Positions 45,116-54,253 of a stretch of 64,000 bases of DNA are shown here, in pieces. Position 1 is the stretch's first letter. Each line of letters begins with the position of its first letter. The notes below the pieces were generated by a model. That model was not told where the DNA came from and made no database searches. It worked only from the letters and a program-made list of their open reading frames with translations. Source of the DNA: Cupriavidus sp. EM10 (lineage in GTDB: Bacteria > Pseudomonadota > Gammaproteobacteria > Burkholderiales > Burkholderiaceae); assembly GCF_018729255.1 (NCBI RefSeq), contig NZ_CP076061.1:806001-870000 (forward strand), read 5' to 3'. The translations under genes were made by a program, and so were the position numbers.

Positions 45116-45966
45116 CCCGCGCCGCGCTGCTCTCCCGCGAAAGCTTTGTCGAACTCGGCGCCCGCGAACGCGCCCGCGCCCTGCTGGACCCCGGCACGTT
45201 CCGCGAACTGGCCGGGCCGTTCGATGGCCTGACCTCGCCGTGGCTGGAACGCCAGGGCGTGGTGCCGCAGGGCGACGACGGCGTGATCGTCGCCAAGGGC
45301 CGCATCGACGGACAGCCCGCCGTGGTGCTGGCCATCGAAGGCGCGTTCCAGGGCGGCAGCCTGGGCGAAGTGGGCGGCGCCAAGATCGCCGGCGCGCTGG
45401 AGCTTGCCGCCGACGACAACCGCCGTGGCGAGCCCACGCGTGCCGTGATCCTGTTCGAAACCGGCGGCGTGCGCCTGCAGGAGGCCAACCTGGGGCTGGC
45501 CGCGATTGCCGAGATCCACGCGGGCATCGTCGACCTGCGCCGCTACCAGCCTGTGATCGGCGTGATCGCGGGCCAGGTGGGCTGCTTTGGCGGCATGTCG
45601 ATAGCCGCCGGCCTGTGCAGCGCGCTGGTGGTCACGCGCGAGGCGCGCCTGGGCCTGAACGGCCCGGCCGTGATCGAGCAGGAAGCCGGCGTGGGCGAAT
45701 ACGATTCGCGCGACCGTCCGTTCATCTGGGGTCTGACCGGCGGAGAGCAACGATATGCCACGGGCCTGGTCGACCGCTATGTCGACGACGACGCGGCCGG
45801 CATTCGCGACGTGGTGGCCGAACTGGCCACCGCGCCGGTGCCGGACACCGCGCGCAGCCAACGCTACGCCGACTATCTGCAGCGCCTGGCTGAATACACG
45901 GCGGGCGACACCGTCCATCAACCGGACCCGGCCACCGTGCGCCGCCTCTATGGAGAACGTCAATGA
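45112..45966 (+). CDS. mdcD: Malonate decarboxylase beta subunit MdcD
   Basis: 284 residues of the carboxyltransferase (crotonase-like) fold. With MdcE it decarboxylates malonyl-S-ACP to acetyl-S-ACP. Conserved segments: AIEGAFQGGSLGEVGGAKIA, ILFETGGVRLQEANLGL and GQVGCFGGMSIAAGLCSALV. It overlaps mdcC and mdcE by ATGA junctions. Confidence 0.95.
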   Translation: MTRAALLSRESFVELGARERARALLDPGTFRELAGPFDGLTSPWLERQGVVPQGDDGVIVAKGRIDGQPAVVLAIEGAFQGGSLGEVGGAKIAGALELAADDNRRGEPTRAVILFETGGVRLQEANLGLAAIAEIHAGIVDLRRYQPVIGVIAGQVGCFGGMSIAAGLCSALVVTREARLGLNGPAVIEQEAGVGEYDSRDRPFIWGLTGGEQRYATGLVDRYVDDDAAGIRDVVAELATAPVPDTARSQRYADYLQRLAEYTAGDTVHQPDPATVRRLYGERQ

Positions 45967-46790
45967 GCGCCACGTCCGCACAATCGACTATCAGCCGGGG
46001 CGAAGCCTGGCTCGCCGCCCTGGGCGGCAACGCCGCGCGGCTGCCCGGCTATCCGGCGTCGGTGCAGGTGGCCGACGTGGAAGCCGCCGGCCATGCTGCA
46101 CGGCTGATCGCCGTGGTGCCCGACGCCGCCAGCCCGTTCCCGCGCGCCCGCCAGGGCGAGGTGGGACTGCTCGAAGGCTGGTCGCTGGCGCGCGCCGTGC
46201 ATGAGGCGGTGGCCGCCGACCGGAATCGCCCGGTCAAGCGCGCCATCATCGCCATCGTCGACACGCCCAGCCAGGCCTATGGCCGCCGCGAGGAAGCCTT
46301 CGGCATTCACCAGGCCCTGGCCGGCGCGGCCGATGCCTATGCCACGGCGCGGCTGCAGGGGCATCCCGTGATCGCGCTGCTGGTGGGCAAGGCAATGTCG
46401 GGGGCCTTCCTGGCGCACGGCTACCAGGCCAATCGCATCCTGGCGCTGCGCGATCCGGGCGTGCAGGTGCACGCAATGGGCAAGGAAGCCGCCGCGCGCA
46501 TCACGCTGCGCAGTGTCGAAGACCTGGAAGCCTTTGCCGCCACGGTCCCGCCGATGGCCTACGACCTCGACAACTACGCCACGCTGGGCCTGCTATGGCG
46601 CACGATCGCCGTACGGGACGCCGCCGCGCCGACGGCCGAGGATCTGGCCACCGTGCGAGTCCAGTTGGCCGAAGCGCTGGCCGATATCGACGCCGATCCG
46701 CAGCGTGACCTGCGCAGCCGTCTGCACGGCGAAAACCGCAGTGCCACGCGCCAGGCTCGCGCGCTGCTGGCCAGCCAGTGGCAGGACTGA
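45963..46790 (+). CDS. mdcE: Malonate decarboxylase gamma subunit MdcE
   Basis: 275 residues, partner of MdcD in the decarboxylase component. Segments IIAIVDTPSQAYGRREEAFG, then IHQALAGAADAYATARLQGH and VIALLVGKAMSGAFLAHGYQ are typical. Starts at ATG overlapping mdcD; mdcG follows after 10 bp. Confidence 0.94.
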   Translation: MSATSAQSTISRGEAWLAALGGNAARLPGYPASVQVADVEAAGHAARLIAVVPDAASPFPRARQGEVGLLEGWSLARAVHEAVAADRNRPVKRAIIAIVDTPSQAYGRREEAFGIHQALAGAADAYATARLQGHPVIALLVGKAMSGAFLAHGYQANRILALRDPGVQVHAMGKEAAARITLRSVEDLEAFAATVPPMAYDLDNYATLGLLWRTIAVRDAAAPTAEDLATVRVQLAEALADIDADPQRDLRSRLHGENRSATRQARALLASQWQD

Positions 46791-46800
46791 GGACGTCACC

Positions 46801-47451
46801 ATGCGCCTGCATCCGCACGACCTGATCTGGCTGCGCGACCCCGGGGCATTTATCGCCGCCGGCGACGTGCCGGATTGGGCCGATGCGGACTGGCTGGCGC
46901 AGGCGCCTCTGGTGGTGCGGCGCGACCGCGATACCGCCGGGCGGGCGTCTGCGCGCATCCCAGTCGGCATCCGTGGCCGCACCCGCGCCGAGCGCCATGC
47001 CGGCTGGATCGACGCCGACCAGTGCGCAACGGTGGTCTCGCCATTCGACATCGCGCGCGAAGGCTTCTGGCGCCTGCATCCGCGCCGCGACGCGATTCCC
47101 GCCCTCCATACGCTGGACCCGATTGCCCGGCAGCTCGGCGCCTTGCCGTATCGGTGGGGCGTGACGGGCGCGGTGGGCTTCACGCTGGCCTCAGGCATCG
47201 ACGTGCTGCATGCAGGCAGCGATATCGACCTGCTGCTCGATGCGCCCGCGCCGCTGTCGGCCGCCACGCTGGCGGCCTTGCAGTCGCTGATCGACACCGA
47301 CGCGGTGCGGCTCGACATCCAGGTAGCGACTCCGCGCGGCGCCTTCGCGCTGCGCGAACGGCTGCGCACCCATGGCCGCGTGCTGCTGAAGACCGATAGC
47401 GGTCCCGTGCTGACCGAAGACCCGTGGCGCGCGCCATGCCAACCCTGCTGA
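46801..47451 (+). CDS. mdcG: Holo-ACP synthase MdcG (phosphoribosyl-dephospho-CoA transferase)
   Basis: 216 residues from the ATG at 46801, GAGGACGTCACC upstream. It attaches the prosthetic group to MdcC. The nucleotidyltransferase motif GSDIDLLLD places the metal-binding Asp141 and Asp143 as expected. The stop lies 16 bp inside mdcH. Confidence 0.92.
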   Translation: MRLHPHDLIWLRDPGAFIAAGDVPDWADADWLAQAPLVVRRDRDTAGRASARIPVGIRGRTRAERHAGWIDADQCATVVSPFDIAREGFWRLHPRRDAIPALHTLDPIARQLGALPYRWGVTGAVGFTLASGIDVLHAGSDIDLLLDAPAPLSAATLAALQSLIDTDAVRLDIQVATPRGAFALRERLRTHGRVLLKTDSGPVLTEDPWRAPCQPC

Positions 47452-48359
47452 CTTTCCCCGGCCAGGGCGCGCAGCGTCCCGGCATGTTGCATGCGTTGCC
47501 CAATCATCCGGCGGTGACGCGCACGCTGGCCGAGGCCAGCGATGTGCTGGGGGGCGATGTCCTGCTTCACGACGATGCGGCGCATCTCGCATCCACGGTG
47601 TCCGTGCAGCTTTGCCTGCTGGTGGCGGGTGTGGCCAGCACGCGGGCCTTGCTTGAGGACGGCACCACGGCGCATGCGGTGGCCGGGCTGTCGATCGGTG
47701 CCTACGCGGCGGCGGTCACAGCGGGCGTGCTGCCGTTCGCCGATGCCGTAAGGCTGGTGGCGCAGCGCGGCAGGCTGATGGAGACCGCCTATCCGTCCGG
47801 CTACGGCATGACGGCGATCCTGGGGCTGGAGAAAGGCCCGCTGGAGGCCGTGGTCGCCCAGGTGCATCGGCCCGGCATGCCCGTCTATATCGCCAACTAC
47901 AACGCCGACACTCAACTGGTCATCGCCGGCTCCGACGCAGCAATGGCCCGCGTGGCCGAGCTGGCGCTGGCGGCGGGCGCCCGCACGGCGCAGCGCGTGG
48001 CAATTGCGGTGCCGTCGCACTGCGCGCTGCTGGACGATGCCGCCGCGGCGCTGCAGCGCGCCTTTGCCGAGGTCCGCTGCCAACGCCCGACGCTACGCTA
48101 CTTCAGCGCCAGCGCCGCGCGCGAACTGCGCGATCCGGCCCGCATCGCCGAAGACCTCGCCCGCAACATGGCGCTGCCGGTACGCTGGCACGAAACGATG
48201 CTGCTGGCCCGCGCCTGCGACATGCGGCTGGCCGTGGAGATGCCACCGGGCAACGTACTGACGCGGCTGTGTCAGCCGTTGTTTCCGCAGGCGGTGGCAC
48301 TGGCGGAAACGCGTGCGGACAGCGTGAGTTTGTTGATGGCACGCGAAGCGGCGGATTGA
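47436..48359 (+). CDS. mdcH: Malonate decarboxylase acyltransferase MdcH
   Basis: 307 residues from MPTLLTFPGQGAQRPGM at 47436; an ATG at 47424 is in frame but less typical. FabD-type malonyl transacylase fold with the nucleophile Ser86 in AGLSIGAYAAAV and a likely catalytic His in VPSHCALLDDAA. It charges MdcC with malonyl groups so the cycle can start. It is the last gene of mdcABCDEGH and is followed by a palindromic repeat. Confidence 0.94.
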   Translation: MPTLLTFPGQGAQRPGMLHALPNHPAVTRTLAEASDVLGGDVLLHDDAAHLASTVSVQLCLLVAGVASTRALLEDGTTAHAVAGLSIGAYAAAVTAGVLPFADAVRLVAQRGRLMETAYPSGYGMTAILGLEKGPLEAVVAQVHRPGMPVYIANYNADTQLVIAGSDAAMARVAELALAAGARTAQRVAIAVPSHCALLDDAAAALQRAFAEVRCQRPTLRYFSASAARELRDPARIAEDLARNMALPVRWHETMLLARACDMRLAVEMPPGNVLTRLCQPLFPQAVALAETRADSVSLLMAREAAD

Positions 48360-48379
48360 TTTATTGCTCTTGGTTTTCG

Positions 48380-48506
48380 CTCCCTCTCCCACAACGTGGG
48401 AGAGGGGCTGGGGTGAGGGCAATGCGGTTCTGCTTGCCAACATGTCGCGATTTGAACCGCTGGGCCCTCACCCCGGCCCCTCTCCCGCCAGGCGGGAGAG
48501 GGGAGA
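48380..48506. repeat. Palindromic interspersed repeat, copy 2
   Basis: Near-identical to 21261-21388: left hairpin CCCTCTCCCACaACGTGGGAGAGGG-like, core GCGGTTCTGCTTGCC, right hairpin CCCTCTCCCGCC/GGCGGGAGAGGG. It again fills a convergent intergenic space, between mdcH and the LysR gene. Confidence 0.85.
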
Positions 48507-48510
48507 AACC

Positions 48511-49380
48511 CTAACGCTTCAACGTCGCCTCCACCGCCTCCCGCAGCGCCTGCAGCAACCGGCTGTCCTCATCCGCCTTGCGCAGCACCAGCGACATCTG
48601 CAGCACCGGCGCGTCCGGTCCAAGCCGAATCCGGCGTACCGGGTAGCGATCCACCACCGTAGGGTCCATCAGCTGCACCACCGACACCCCGAGCCCCGCG
48701 CTGACCATTGCCACGATGGCCGTGACGTTGTCGAATTCCATGGCGCTGCGCTTGTCGGGCAGCAGCCGATGCACATGCCGCGCCGCCATCGCGCCCGACA
48801 CGGCGGTGCGGTCGTAGCGGATCCAGTCGTAGCGGGCCAGCAGCTCGGCGGGCGACTCGTTGCGGGCGTCCGGCGGCGCGATCAGCATCAGTTCGCGCGT
48901 GGCCACGGGATACCAGCGCAAGCTGGCCATGCGGCCCGATTCGGGCAGCGCCGCCACCGCCGCGTCGAGCTCCCCGGCCTTGACCATTTCGGTCAGCCCC
49001 GTGCTGCGGCCTCGCACCGGCTTGACCGTCAGTTGGGGATAGCGCTCGCGCAGGTAGCGCAGCGTGCCGGGCAACAACACCGGCTGCATCGATTCGATGA
49101 CTCCCAGCCGCACCGTGCCCTCCACCGCCACGCTGGCCCGCCGGCGCAGCGTGTTCAGGTGCCGCAGCCCGCCTTCCATCGACGCGGCCACTTCGCGCGC
49201 CAGCGCGTTCGGCCGCACCTGCAGCCCGGATCGGTCGAACAGCGGCTGCCCCAGGTACTGCTCCAACTGCTTCATTTGCATGCTGACCGCGCTGGGTGTC
49301 AGGTGCATGGTGGCCGCCGCCGCCGCGAACGAGCCTTCATCGATCACGGCCGCCAGCGTGGCGAAGGTCTCCAGCTTCAT
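48511..49380 (-). CDS. LysR-family transcriptional regulator
   Basis: 289 residues from the ATG at 49380, with AAGGA six bases upstream (a TTG one codon earlier is also in frame). HTH: KLETFATLAAVIDEGSFAAA then ATMHLTPSAVSMQMKQLEQY. It is divergent from the TauD-type dioxygenase gene, so that operon is the likely target rather than mdc. The short dyad TCCTT-ATG-AAGGA overlaps its own ribosome site. Confidence 0.88.
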   Translation of the reverse strand: MKLETFATLAAVIDEGSFAAAAATMHLTPSAVSMQMKQLEQYLGQPLFDRSGLQVRPNALAREVAASMEGGLRHLNTLRRRASVAVEGTVRLGVIESMQPVLLPGTLRYLRERYPQLTVKPVRGRSTGLTEMVKAGELDAAVAALPESGRMASLRWYPVATRELMLIAPPDARNESPAELLARYDWIRYDRTAVSGAMAARHVHRLLPDKRSAMEFDNVTAIVAMVSAGLGVSVVQLMDPTVVDRYPVRRIRLGPDAPVLQMSLVLRKADEDSRLLQALREAVEATLKR

Positions 49381-49512
49381 CAAGAATCCTTATGAAGGAC
49401 GTAAAACAACGTCACTTTTCTTGTCGCCGGGCAAGCATAGACTGGCTTCACGACGTCGCGCAAGGCTGCACAGCCCCCGTTCAACCCGCCCGAACCGATA
49501 AAGAAGATTCCG

Positions 49513-50634
49513 ATGCCTGCACAACGCCCCCAAGCCTGGCGCGCCGCCGATGCCCAGCGCGACACTTCCTGGATCCTGCGCCTGACTGACGCCAACGTGG
49601 CCAGCTTCGACCATGCCCTGGCGCACGCCAGGTCCGTCGGCAAGGCCCCGCTGGACATGACCCGCGACGATTTCCCGCTTGACGAAGGCGCCCGGCAGGC
49701 GCTGGCACGCGCCGTGGACCTCACCCAGGGTCGCTGGGGCATGTGCCTGGTCAAGGGCTTCCCGGTGGATCGCTGGAGCGAGGACGACACGCGCCTGGCC
49801 TACTGGGGCATGGGCCTGCACATGGGTGTGGCCCGCACGCAGAATCGCGCCAGCGATTTCATGAACGATGTGCGCGACGTGGGCGCGGCCTACAAGACCA
49901 CCAACGGCCGCGGCTACAACACCAACGCGGGCCTCGACTTTCACACCGATTCGGGCGACATCGTGGGCCTGATCTGCCGCCGGGCCGCCAAATCAGGCGG
50001 CGAGAGCAAGGTGGTCAGCTCCATTGCCCTGCGCGATGCCGTGGCCCAGCGCCGCCCCGACCTGATTCCCGTGCTGCAGCAACCGTTCTACTACAGCTAC
50101 CAGGGCGCGCAGGACCCGTCGCAGCCGCCCTACTACCCGCTGCCGATCCTGGGCAGCCACCCGACGGCCTTCGCGTTTCGCATCAATCGCAAGAACGTGG
50201 TGGCCGCGCAGCGCGACTTCGACGACGTGCCGCGCCTGACCCAGGCGCAGATCGATGCACTGGACCTGCTCGACACGCTCCTGACCGACCCCGAACTCTG
50301 CTTTGCCATGCAGCTCGAACAGGGCGACATGCAGCTGCTGAACAACTACGTGACCGTGCATTCGCGCACCAACTTCGAGGATTACGAGGAATTTGACCGC
50401 AAGCGTCACCTGCTGCGCCTGTGGCTGGCCGTGCCCGGCTCGCAGCCGCTGCCCGACGACTGGGCCGTCTATTTCACCGACGTGCGCGCCGGTGCGGTGC
50501 GCGGCGGGCTGCGGGGCAGCGCGCGCAGCGCCGCGTTCGATGCCTTCGAGCAGCGCCAGGCCGCTGCGCTGGGCATGCCGCTGATGCCGTGGCCAGTCGG
50601 CTCGGCACATCGCACGGAGGCCGCGGCAGCCTGA
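49513..50634 (+). CDS. TauD/TfdA-family Fe(II)/2-oxoglutarate dioxygenase
   Basis: 373 residues. The iron-binding facial triad is visible: His144-x-Asp146 (LDFHTDSGD) and the distal His283 (TVHSRTNF), with a 2-oxoglutarate Arg near residue 302 (RHLLRLWL). Members hydroxylate diverse substrates; this one has no assigned substrate. It is followed 98 bp later by a Bug receptor and is divergent from a LysR gene, so it probably acts on the compound bound by that receptor. Confidence 0.88.
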   Translation: MPAQRPQAWRAADAQRDTSWILRLTDANVASFDHALAHARSVGKAPLDMTRDDFPLDEGARQALARAVDLTQGRWGMCLVKGFPVDRWSEDDTRLAYWGMGLHMGVARTQNRASDFMNDVRDVGAAYKTTNGRGYNTNAGLDFHTDSGDIVGLICRRAAKSGGESKVVSSIALRDAVAQRRPDLIPVLQQPFYYSYQGAQDPSQPPYYPLPILGSHPTAFAFRINRKNVVAAQRDFDDVPRLTQAQIDALDLLDTLLTDPELCFAMQLEQGDMQLLNNYVTVHSRTNFEDYEEFDRKRHLLRLWLAVPGSQPLPDDWAVYFTDVRAGAVRGGLRGSARSAAFDAFEQRQAAALGMPLMPWPVGSAHRTEAAAA

Positions 50635-50732
50635 CAGCGCAACAGGACGGCCGGCGCACTCCGGCCGTAAAGTCCCCGCACGGCGCCCGCCTCACGAGGC
50701 ACCGGCTTCATAAAGAGAAACGGAGACAATCC

Positions 50733-51685
50733 ATGCAACGACGCGACTTTCTGGCGCTGCTGTCGGCAGCGCTGGTGTTGCCCCCCGATCTTCACGCCGC
50801 CCCGTCGGTGACCAAGGTGCTGGTCGGCGCCACGCCCGGCGGCGGCACCGATATCGTCGCCCGTTCGCTGGCGGCCGACCTGGAACAGCGGCTAAAGCAT
50901 CCGTTCATCGTCGAGAACCGGGGCGGCGCGGCCGGCAATATCGCCGCCGTGGCCGTGGCCAAGGCAGAGCCCGATGGCGGCACGCTGCTGCTCAGCTATA
51001 CCAGCCATGCCATCAACCCGGCCCTGTTCGACAAGAAGCCGTTCGATCCCATCAAGGATTTCACGCCAATCTCGCTGATCGCCAGTTCGCCGCTGATCCT
51101 GGTGGCGCGGCCGGGGCTGGAGGCCAACAACGTGCGCGAACTGATCGCGCTGGCCAAGGCGAAGCCCGGCAAGATCAGCCTGGCGGTGGCCGGGGTGGGC
51201 AGCGCCAACCATCTGGCCGGCGAGATGTTCAAGCACGAGGCCGGTGTCGACATCGTCAGCGTGCCCTACAAGGGGCGGGCCCAGCCGTGGCCGATGTGGT
51301 GGGCAGCCAGGCCGACCTGCTGCTGGGCAACGTGGCCACCGTGCAGCCGCTGCTGCAGGCCGGCAAGATCAAGGGGCTCGGCGTCAGTTGCCCGCAGCGG
51401 CTGGCGGCCTTCCCGAAGCTGGCTCCGATTGCCGATGTGATCCCGAATTTCGATTACCGGTCGTGGTACGGCCTGCTCGGCCCGGCCGGCATGGCGCCCG
51501 AGACGGTCAAGGAACTCGAAGCCGCCGCCGCGGCAGCCGTGGCGTCGCCGGCCATGCGCCGCCGCCTGACGAGCGAAGGGCTCGACCCGGTGGGCAACAG
51601 CGCCGCGCAGTTCACCCAGTTCCTGCAAGGCGAGATCACGCGCTGGGCCAAGGTGGTGTCGGTGACGCAGACGCGCCTGAGCTGA
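50733..51685 (+). CDS. Bug/TctC-family periplasmic receptor, frame broken by one missing base
   Basis: 317 residues after repair. Signal peptide MQRRDFLALLSAALVLPPDL to near HAAPS; motifs VLVGATPGGGTDIVARSLAA, VENRGGAAGN and KAEPDGGTLLLSY. After VPYKG (about 51277) one G is missing from GGGGCGGG; the next frame continues AVADVVGSQADLLLGNVATV to the stop at 51685. AAACGGAGACAATCC precedes the ATG. Paired with the dioxygenase gene. Confidence 0.88.
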
Positions 51686-51718
51686 AGCCCGGCGCTGCGC
51701 ATCCCTGACATCGACGGG

Positions 51719-52627
51719 TCAGCCCGGCTGGCGTGCCAGCCAGTCCAGCAGCAATGCGTTGACGGCGTTGTGGGCCTCGTACTGGACCCAATGCCCGGCG
51801 CCATCGATGATTACGCCCTGACGGTGCGGCCGGCCATCGGCCAGCGCCGCCAGCACGGCGGCAGGGTCGGCCGTCACATCGTGCTCGCCGTAGGCGATCA
51901 CGACCGGACGTTGCGATGGGGCCTGAAAGCGGTCCAGCGCGGCGGCCAGCCCGCCGGCACGCGAAATCTGCTTGCTGCGAAAGCGGGTGTGCCGGCAGGA
52001 CTCGGTGTAGGCCAGCAGGGCCAGCGCATCGATCTTGTCGGGGTCGGCAATCATGAACGCGGCCACGTTGTGGCGCATCGCCTCGCCCAGCGCGGCCGCA
52101 TCGTCGGCGCGCCGCCAGTCCACCAGGTTGATGGTCTGGCGCCGCACACCGCCGTGGCCGCCCGGCCCGAGCAGCGCCACGCTGCGCACGTTCGGCAGCG
52201 CGCTGGCCAGGTATGACGCGGTCAGGCCGCCAAACGAAAAACCGACCAGGTCGACCGGGCCATCCACTGGCAACTGCGCGAAGCCGGCAGCCAAGGTGGC
52301 AACCAGCGTCGACATCTCGCCATCGGCCGGATCGCCCGAGGCGCCGAAGCCCGGCAGGTCTGGCACCCAGACCGTATGGCGTGCGGCCAGCGCGTCGATA
52401 TTGCGTGCCCAGTGCAGCCAGCTGCCGTGGCCGCCATGCACCAGCAGCACGTGCGGCCCCGCGCCAAAGCGGCGCCAGACGATGCGGCATCCGTCGACAT
52501 CGGTGGTGTGGATAGGCCCGCGCTGGGTCAGGTCGTGCACGAACCCGGCCGCCTGGCGCGCGTCCGGCACGCCCGCTGCTGCAATGCTGTCGATCGATTC
52601 CGCTTCACTGGCGGCTGCATCAGTCAT
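51719..52627 (-). CDS. Alpha/beta hydrolase
   Basis: 302 residues from the ATG at 52627 (MTDAAASEAESID), with GGAGACAGC upstream. Alpha/beta-hydrolase motifs: oxyanion HGGHGSWLHW, nucleophile GFSFGG and C-terminal acid/His (YGEHDVTADP and GAGHWVQYEAHN). It is the last gene of the operon that starts with D-serine dehydratase, so it may process an ester or C-C product of the same pathway. It converges with the Bug gene. Confidence 0.88.
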   Translation of the reverse strand: MTDAAASEAESIDSIAAAGVPDARQAAGFVHDLTQRGPIHTTDVDGCRIVWRRFGAGPHVLLVHGGHGSWLHWARNIDALAARHTVWVPDLPGFGASGDPADGEMSTLVATLAAGFAQLPVDGPVDLVGFSFGGLTASYLASALPNVRSVALLGPGGHGGVRRQTINLVDWRRADDAAALGEAMRHNVAAFMIADPDKIDALALLAYTESCRHTRFRSKQISRAGGLAAALDRFQAPSQRPVVIAYGEHDVTADPAAVLAALADGRPHRQGVIIDGAGHWVQYEAHNAVNALLLDWLARQPG

Positions 52628-52703
52628 CCTGCTGTCTCCTCGCAAAAACGCCACGATAGCATCGACCAGCGCTTCGACGTCGGCTTTCGGCCGGCCGCGA
52701 TAC

Positions 52704-54233
52704 TTAAACCGCCGACGCTTCCTTCCCCTGCCTGACCTTGGCATCCAGCACCGGCGGGGCCGTCACGATCGACGTCAGCGCGGGTTCGGCGGGCTTCAGC
52801 GCGGCCAGGTCCGGCAGCGGGCGGCGCAGCGCAGGAATTGCCGCGAACGCCTGCTCCATCGCGTACGAGGCGCCCAGCGTCTCATGGTCCTTGCGGAAGC
52901 CGCCCACGATCTGCAGGCCGAACGGCATGCCGGCGTGATCGCGGCCACATGGCAGGGACAACGCCGGATGCGTGGTCAGCGTGACGACGTAGGTCAGCGA
53001 CAGCCACCGGTAGTAATTCTCCTGGCGCACGCCGTTGATCGATTCGGCGTAGAGCGAGGTCCATGGGAACGGCGACACCGGCGTGGTCGGCGACAGGATC
53101 ACGTCGTAGTCGCGGTACAACTGCTGGAAGCGCTGCAGGATGCGCGTCTGCTCGGCTTGCGCCCAGGCGCTGTCCACCAGCGACATGCGCGCGCCCATCT
53201 CGTAGTTGGCCCGCGTATTCGGGCCCAGCTTCGACGGATCGCGCTCGTACGCGTCGCGCATGCCGGCCACGAAGCTCTCGGCGCGCAGCACGTCGAAGCA
53301 GCGGTGGGCCTCGCCCAGGTCGATGTCGATGGCGTCGCAGCTGCGGAACAGGTGGCGCTTCGCGGCGATCTTCTCGCGGAAGGTGCGGCGGATGCCGTCG
53401 TCGACATCGCAGCAGCCAAAGTCCTCGGTGTACGCCACGCGCAGGCTGCCCAGGTCCACCGGCATCGGCGTCAGAAACGACAGCGGATCGAGCGGATACG
53501 TCAGCGGATCGCCAGCCGACACGCCGGCGGATGCCGCCAGTTGCAGGCAGGCATCGGCCACGGTGCGGCCCATCGGCCCCACCACCGAGATCGGCGTCCA
53601 GCCCAGCAGCTTGCGCGAGCTGGGCACCACGCCCGGCGAGGGCCGGAACCCCACCACGCCGCACTTGGCCGCCGGAATGCGCAGCGAACCGCCAGTATCG
53701 GACCCCGTGCACACCGGCAGCAGGTCTGCCGCCAGCGCCGCAGCCGAGCCACCCGACGAACCGCCCGCATTGAGGTTCGGATTGAACGGATTGCCCGTGG
53801 CGCCCCACACGTCGTTGCGCGAATTGGCGCCCGCGCCCATCTCGGGGATATTGGTCTTGCCGGCCACGATAGCCCCGGCGGCGCGCAGTCGCGCGACCAG
53901 CACATTGTCTTCGGCCGGCACGTTGTCACGATACAGCGGCGACCCGTACGTGGTCAGCAGGCCGGCAGTGGCCTCCAGGTCCTTCACGCCCAGCGGCAGT
54001 CCGTGCAGCAGGCCAAGCGGCTTGCCGTCGAGCACCGCACGTTCGGCGGCACGGGCTTCGTCGCGGGCCCGGTCGAAGCAGGTGGCCGTCACCGCGTTCA
54101 GGAACGGGTTCACCTGTTCGATCTGCGCGATGCACGCGTCCAGCAACTCGACCGGAGAAATCTCCTTGCTGCCGATCATGCGCCGCAATTCGGTGGCCGG
54201 GCGCGCCACCAGCGTCTTCTGTGCTTCGTTCAC
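52704..54233 (-). CDS. Amidase (amidase-signature family)
   Basis: 509 residues. Ser-Ser-Lys triad: Lys84 (LGVKDLEATAG), the cis-Ser in AGGSSGGSAAALAA (159-160) and nucleophile Ser183 (TGSDTGGSLRIP). It hydrolyses an amide; family members range over indoleacetamide, acylamides and peptides. It lies 20 bp behind the Bug gene and before the alpha/beta hydrolase in one operon. Confidence 0.92.
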   Translation of the reverse strand: MNEAQKTLVARPATELRRMIGSKEISPVELLDACIAQIEQVNPFLNAVTATCFDRARDEARAAERAVLDGKPLGLLHGLPLGVKDLEATAGLLTTYGSPLYRDNVPAEDNVLVARLRAAGAIVAGKTNIPEMGAGANSRNDVWGATGNPFNPNLNAGGSSGGSAAALAADLLPVCTGSDTGGSLRIPAAKCGVVGFRPSPGVVPSSRKLLGWTPISVVGPMGRTVADACLQLAASAGVSAGDPLTYPLDPLSFLTPMPVDLGSLRVAYTEDFGCCDVDDGIRRTFREKIAAKRHLFRSCDAIDIDLGEAHRCFDVLRAESFVAGMRDAYERDPSKLGPNTRANYEMGARMSLVDSAWAQAEQTRILQRFQQLYRDYDVILSPTTPVSPFPWTSLYAESINGVRQENYYRWLSLTYVVTLTTHPALSLPCGRDHAGMPFGLQIVGGFRKDHETLGASYAMEQAFAAIPALRRPLPDLAALKPAEPALTSIVTAPPVLDAKVRQGKEASAV

Positions 54234-54253
54234 TGCTGTCTCCAGAGGCCTTC

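Noticed and set aside
48511..49380. Naming this LysR gene mdcR
   Set aside because: It flanks mdcH but is convergent to it and divergent from the dioxygenase operon; the LysR at 39859 fits MdcR better by sequence and position.
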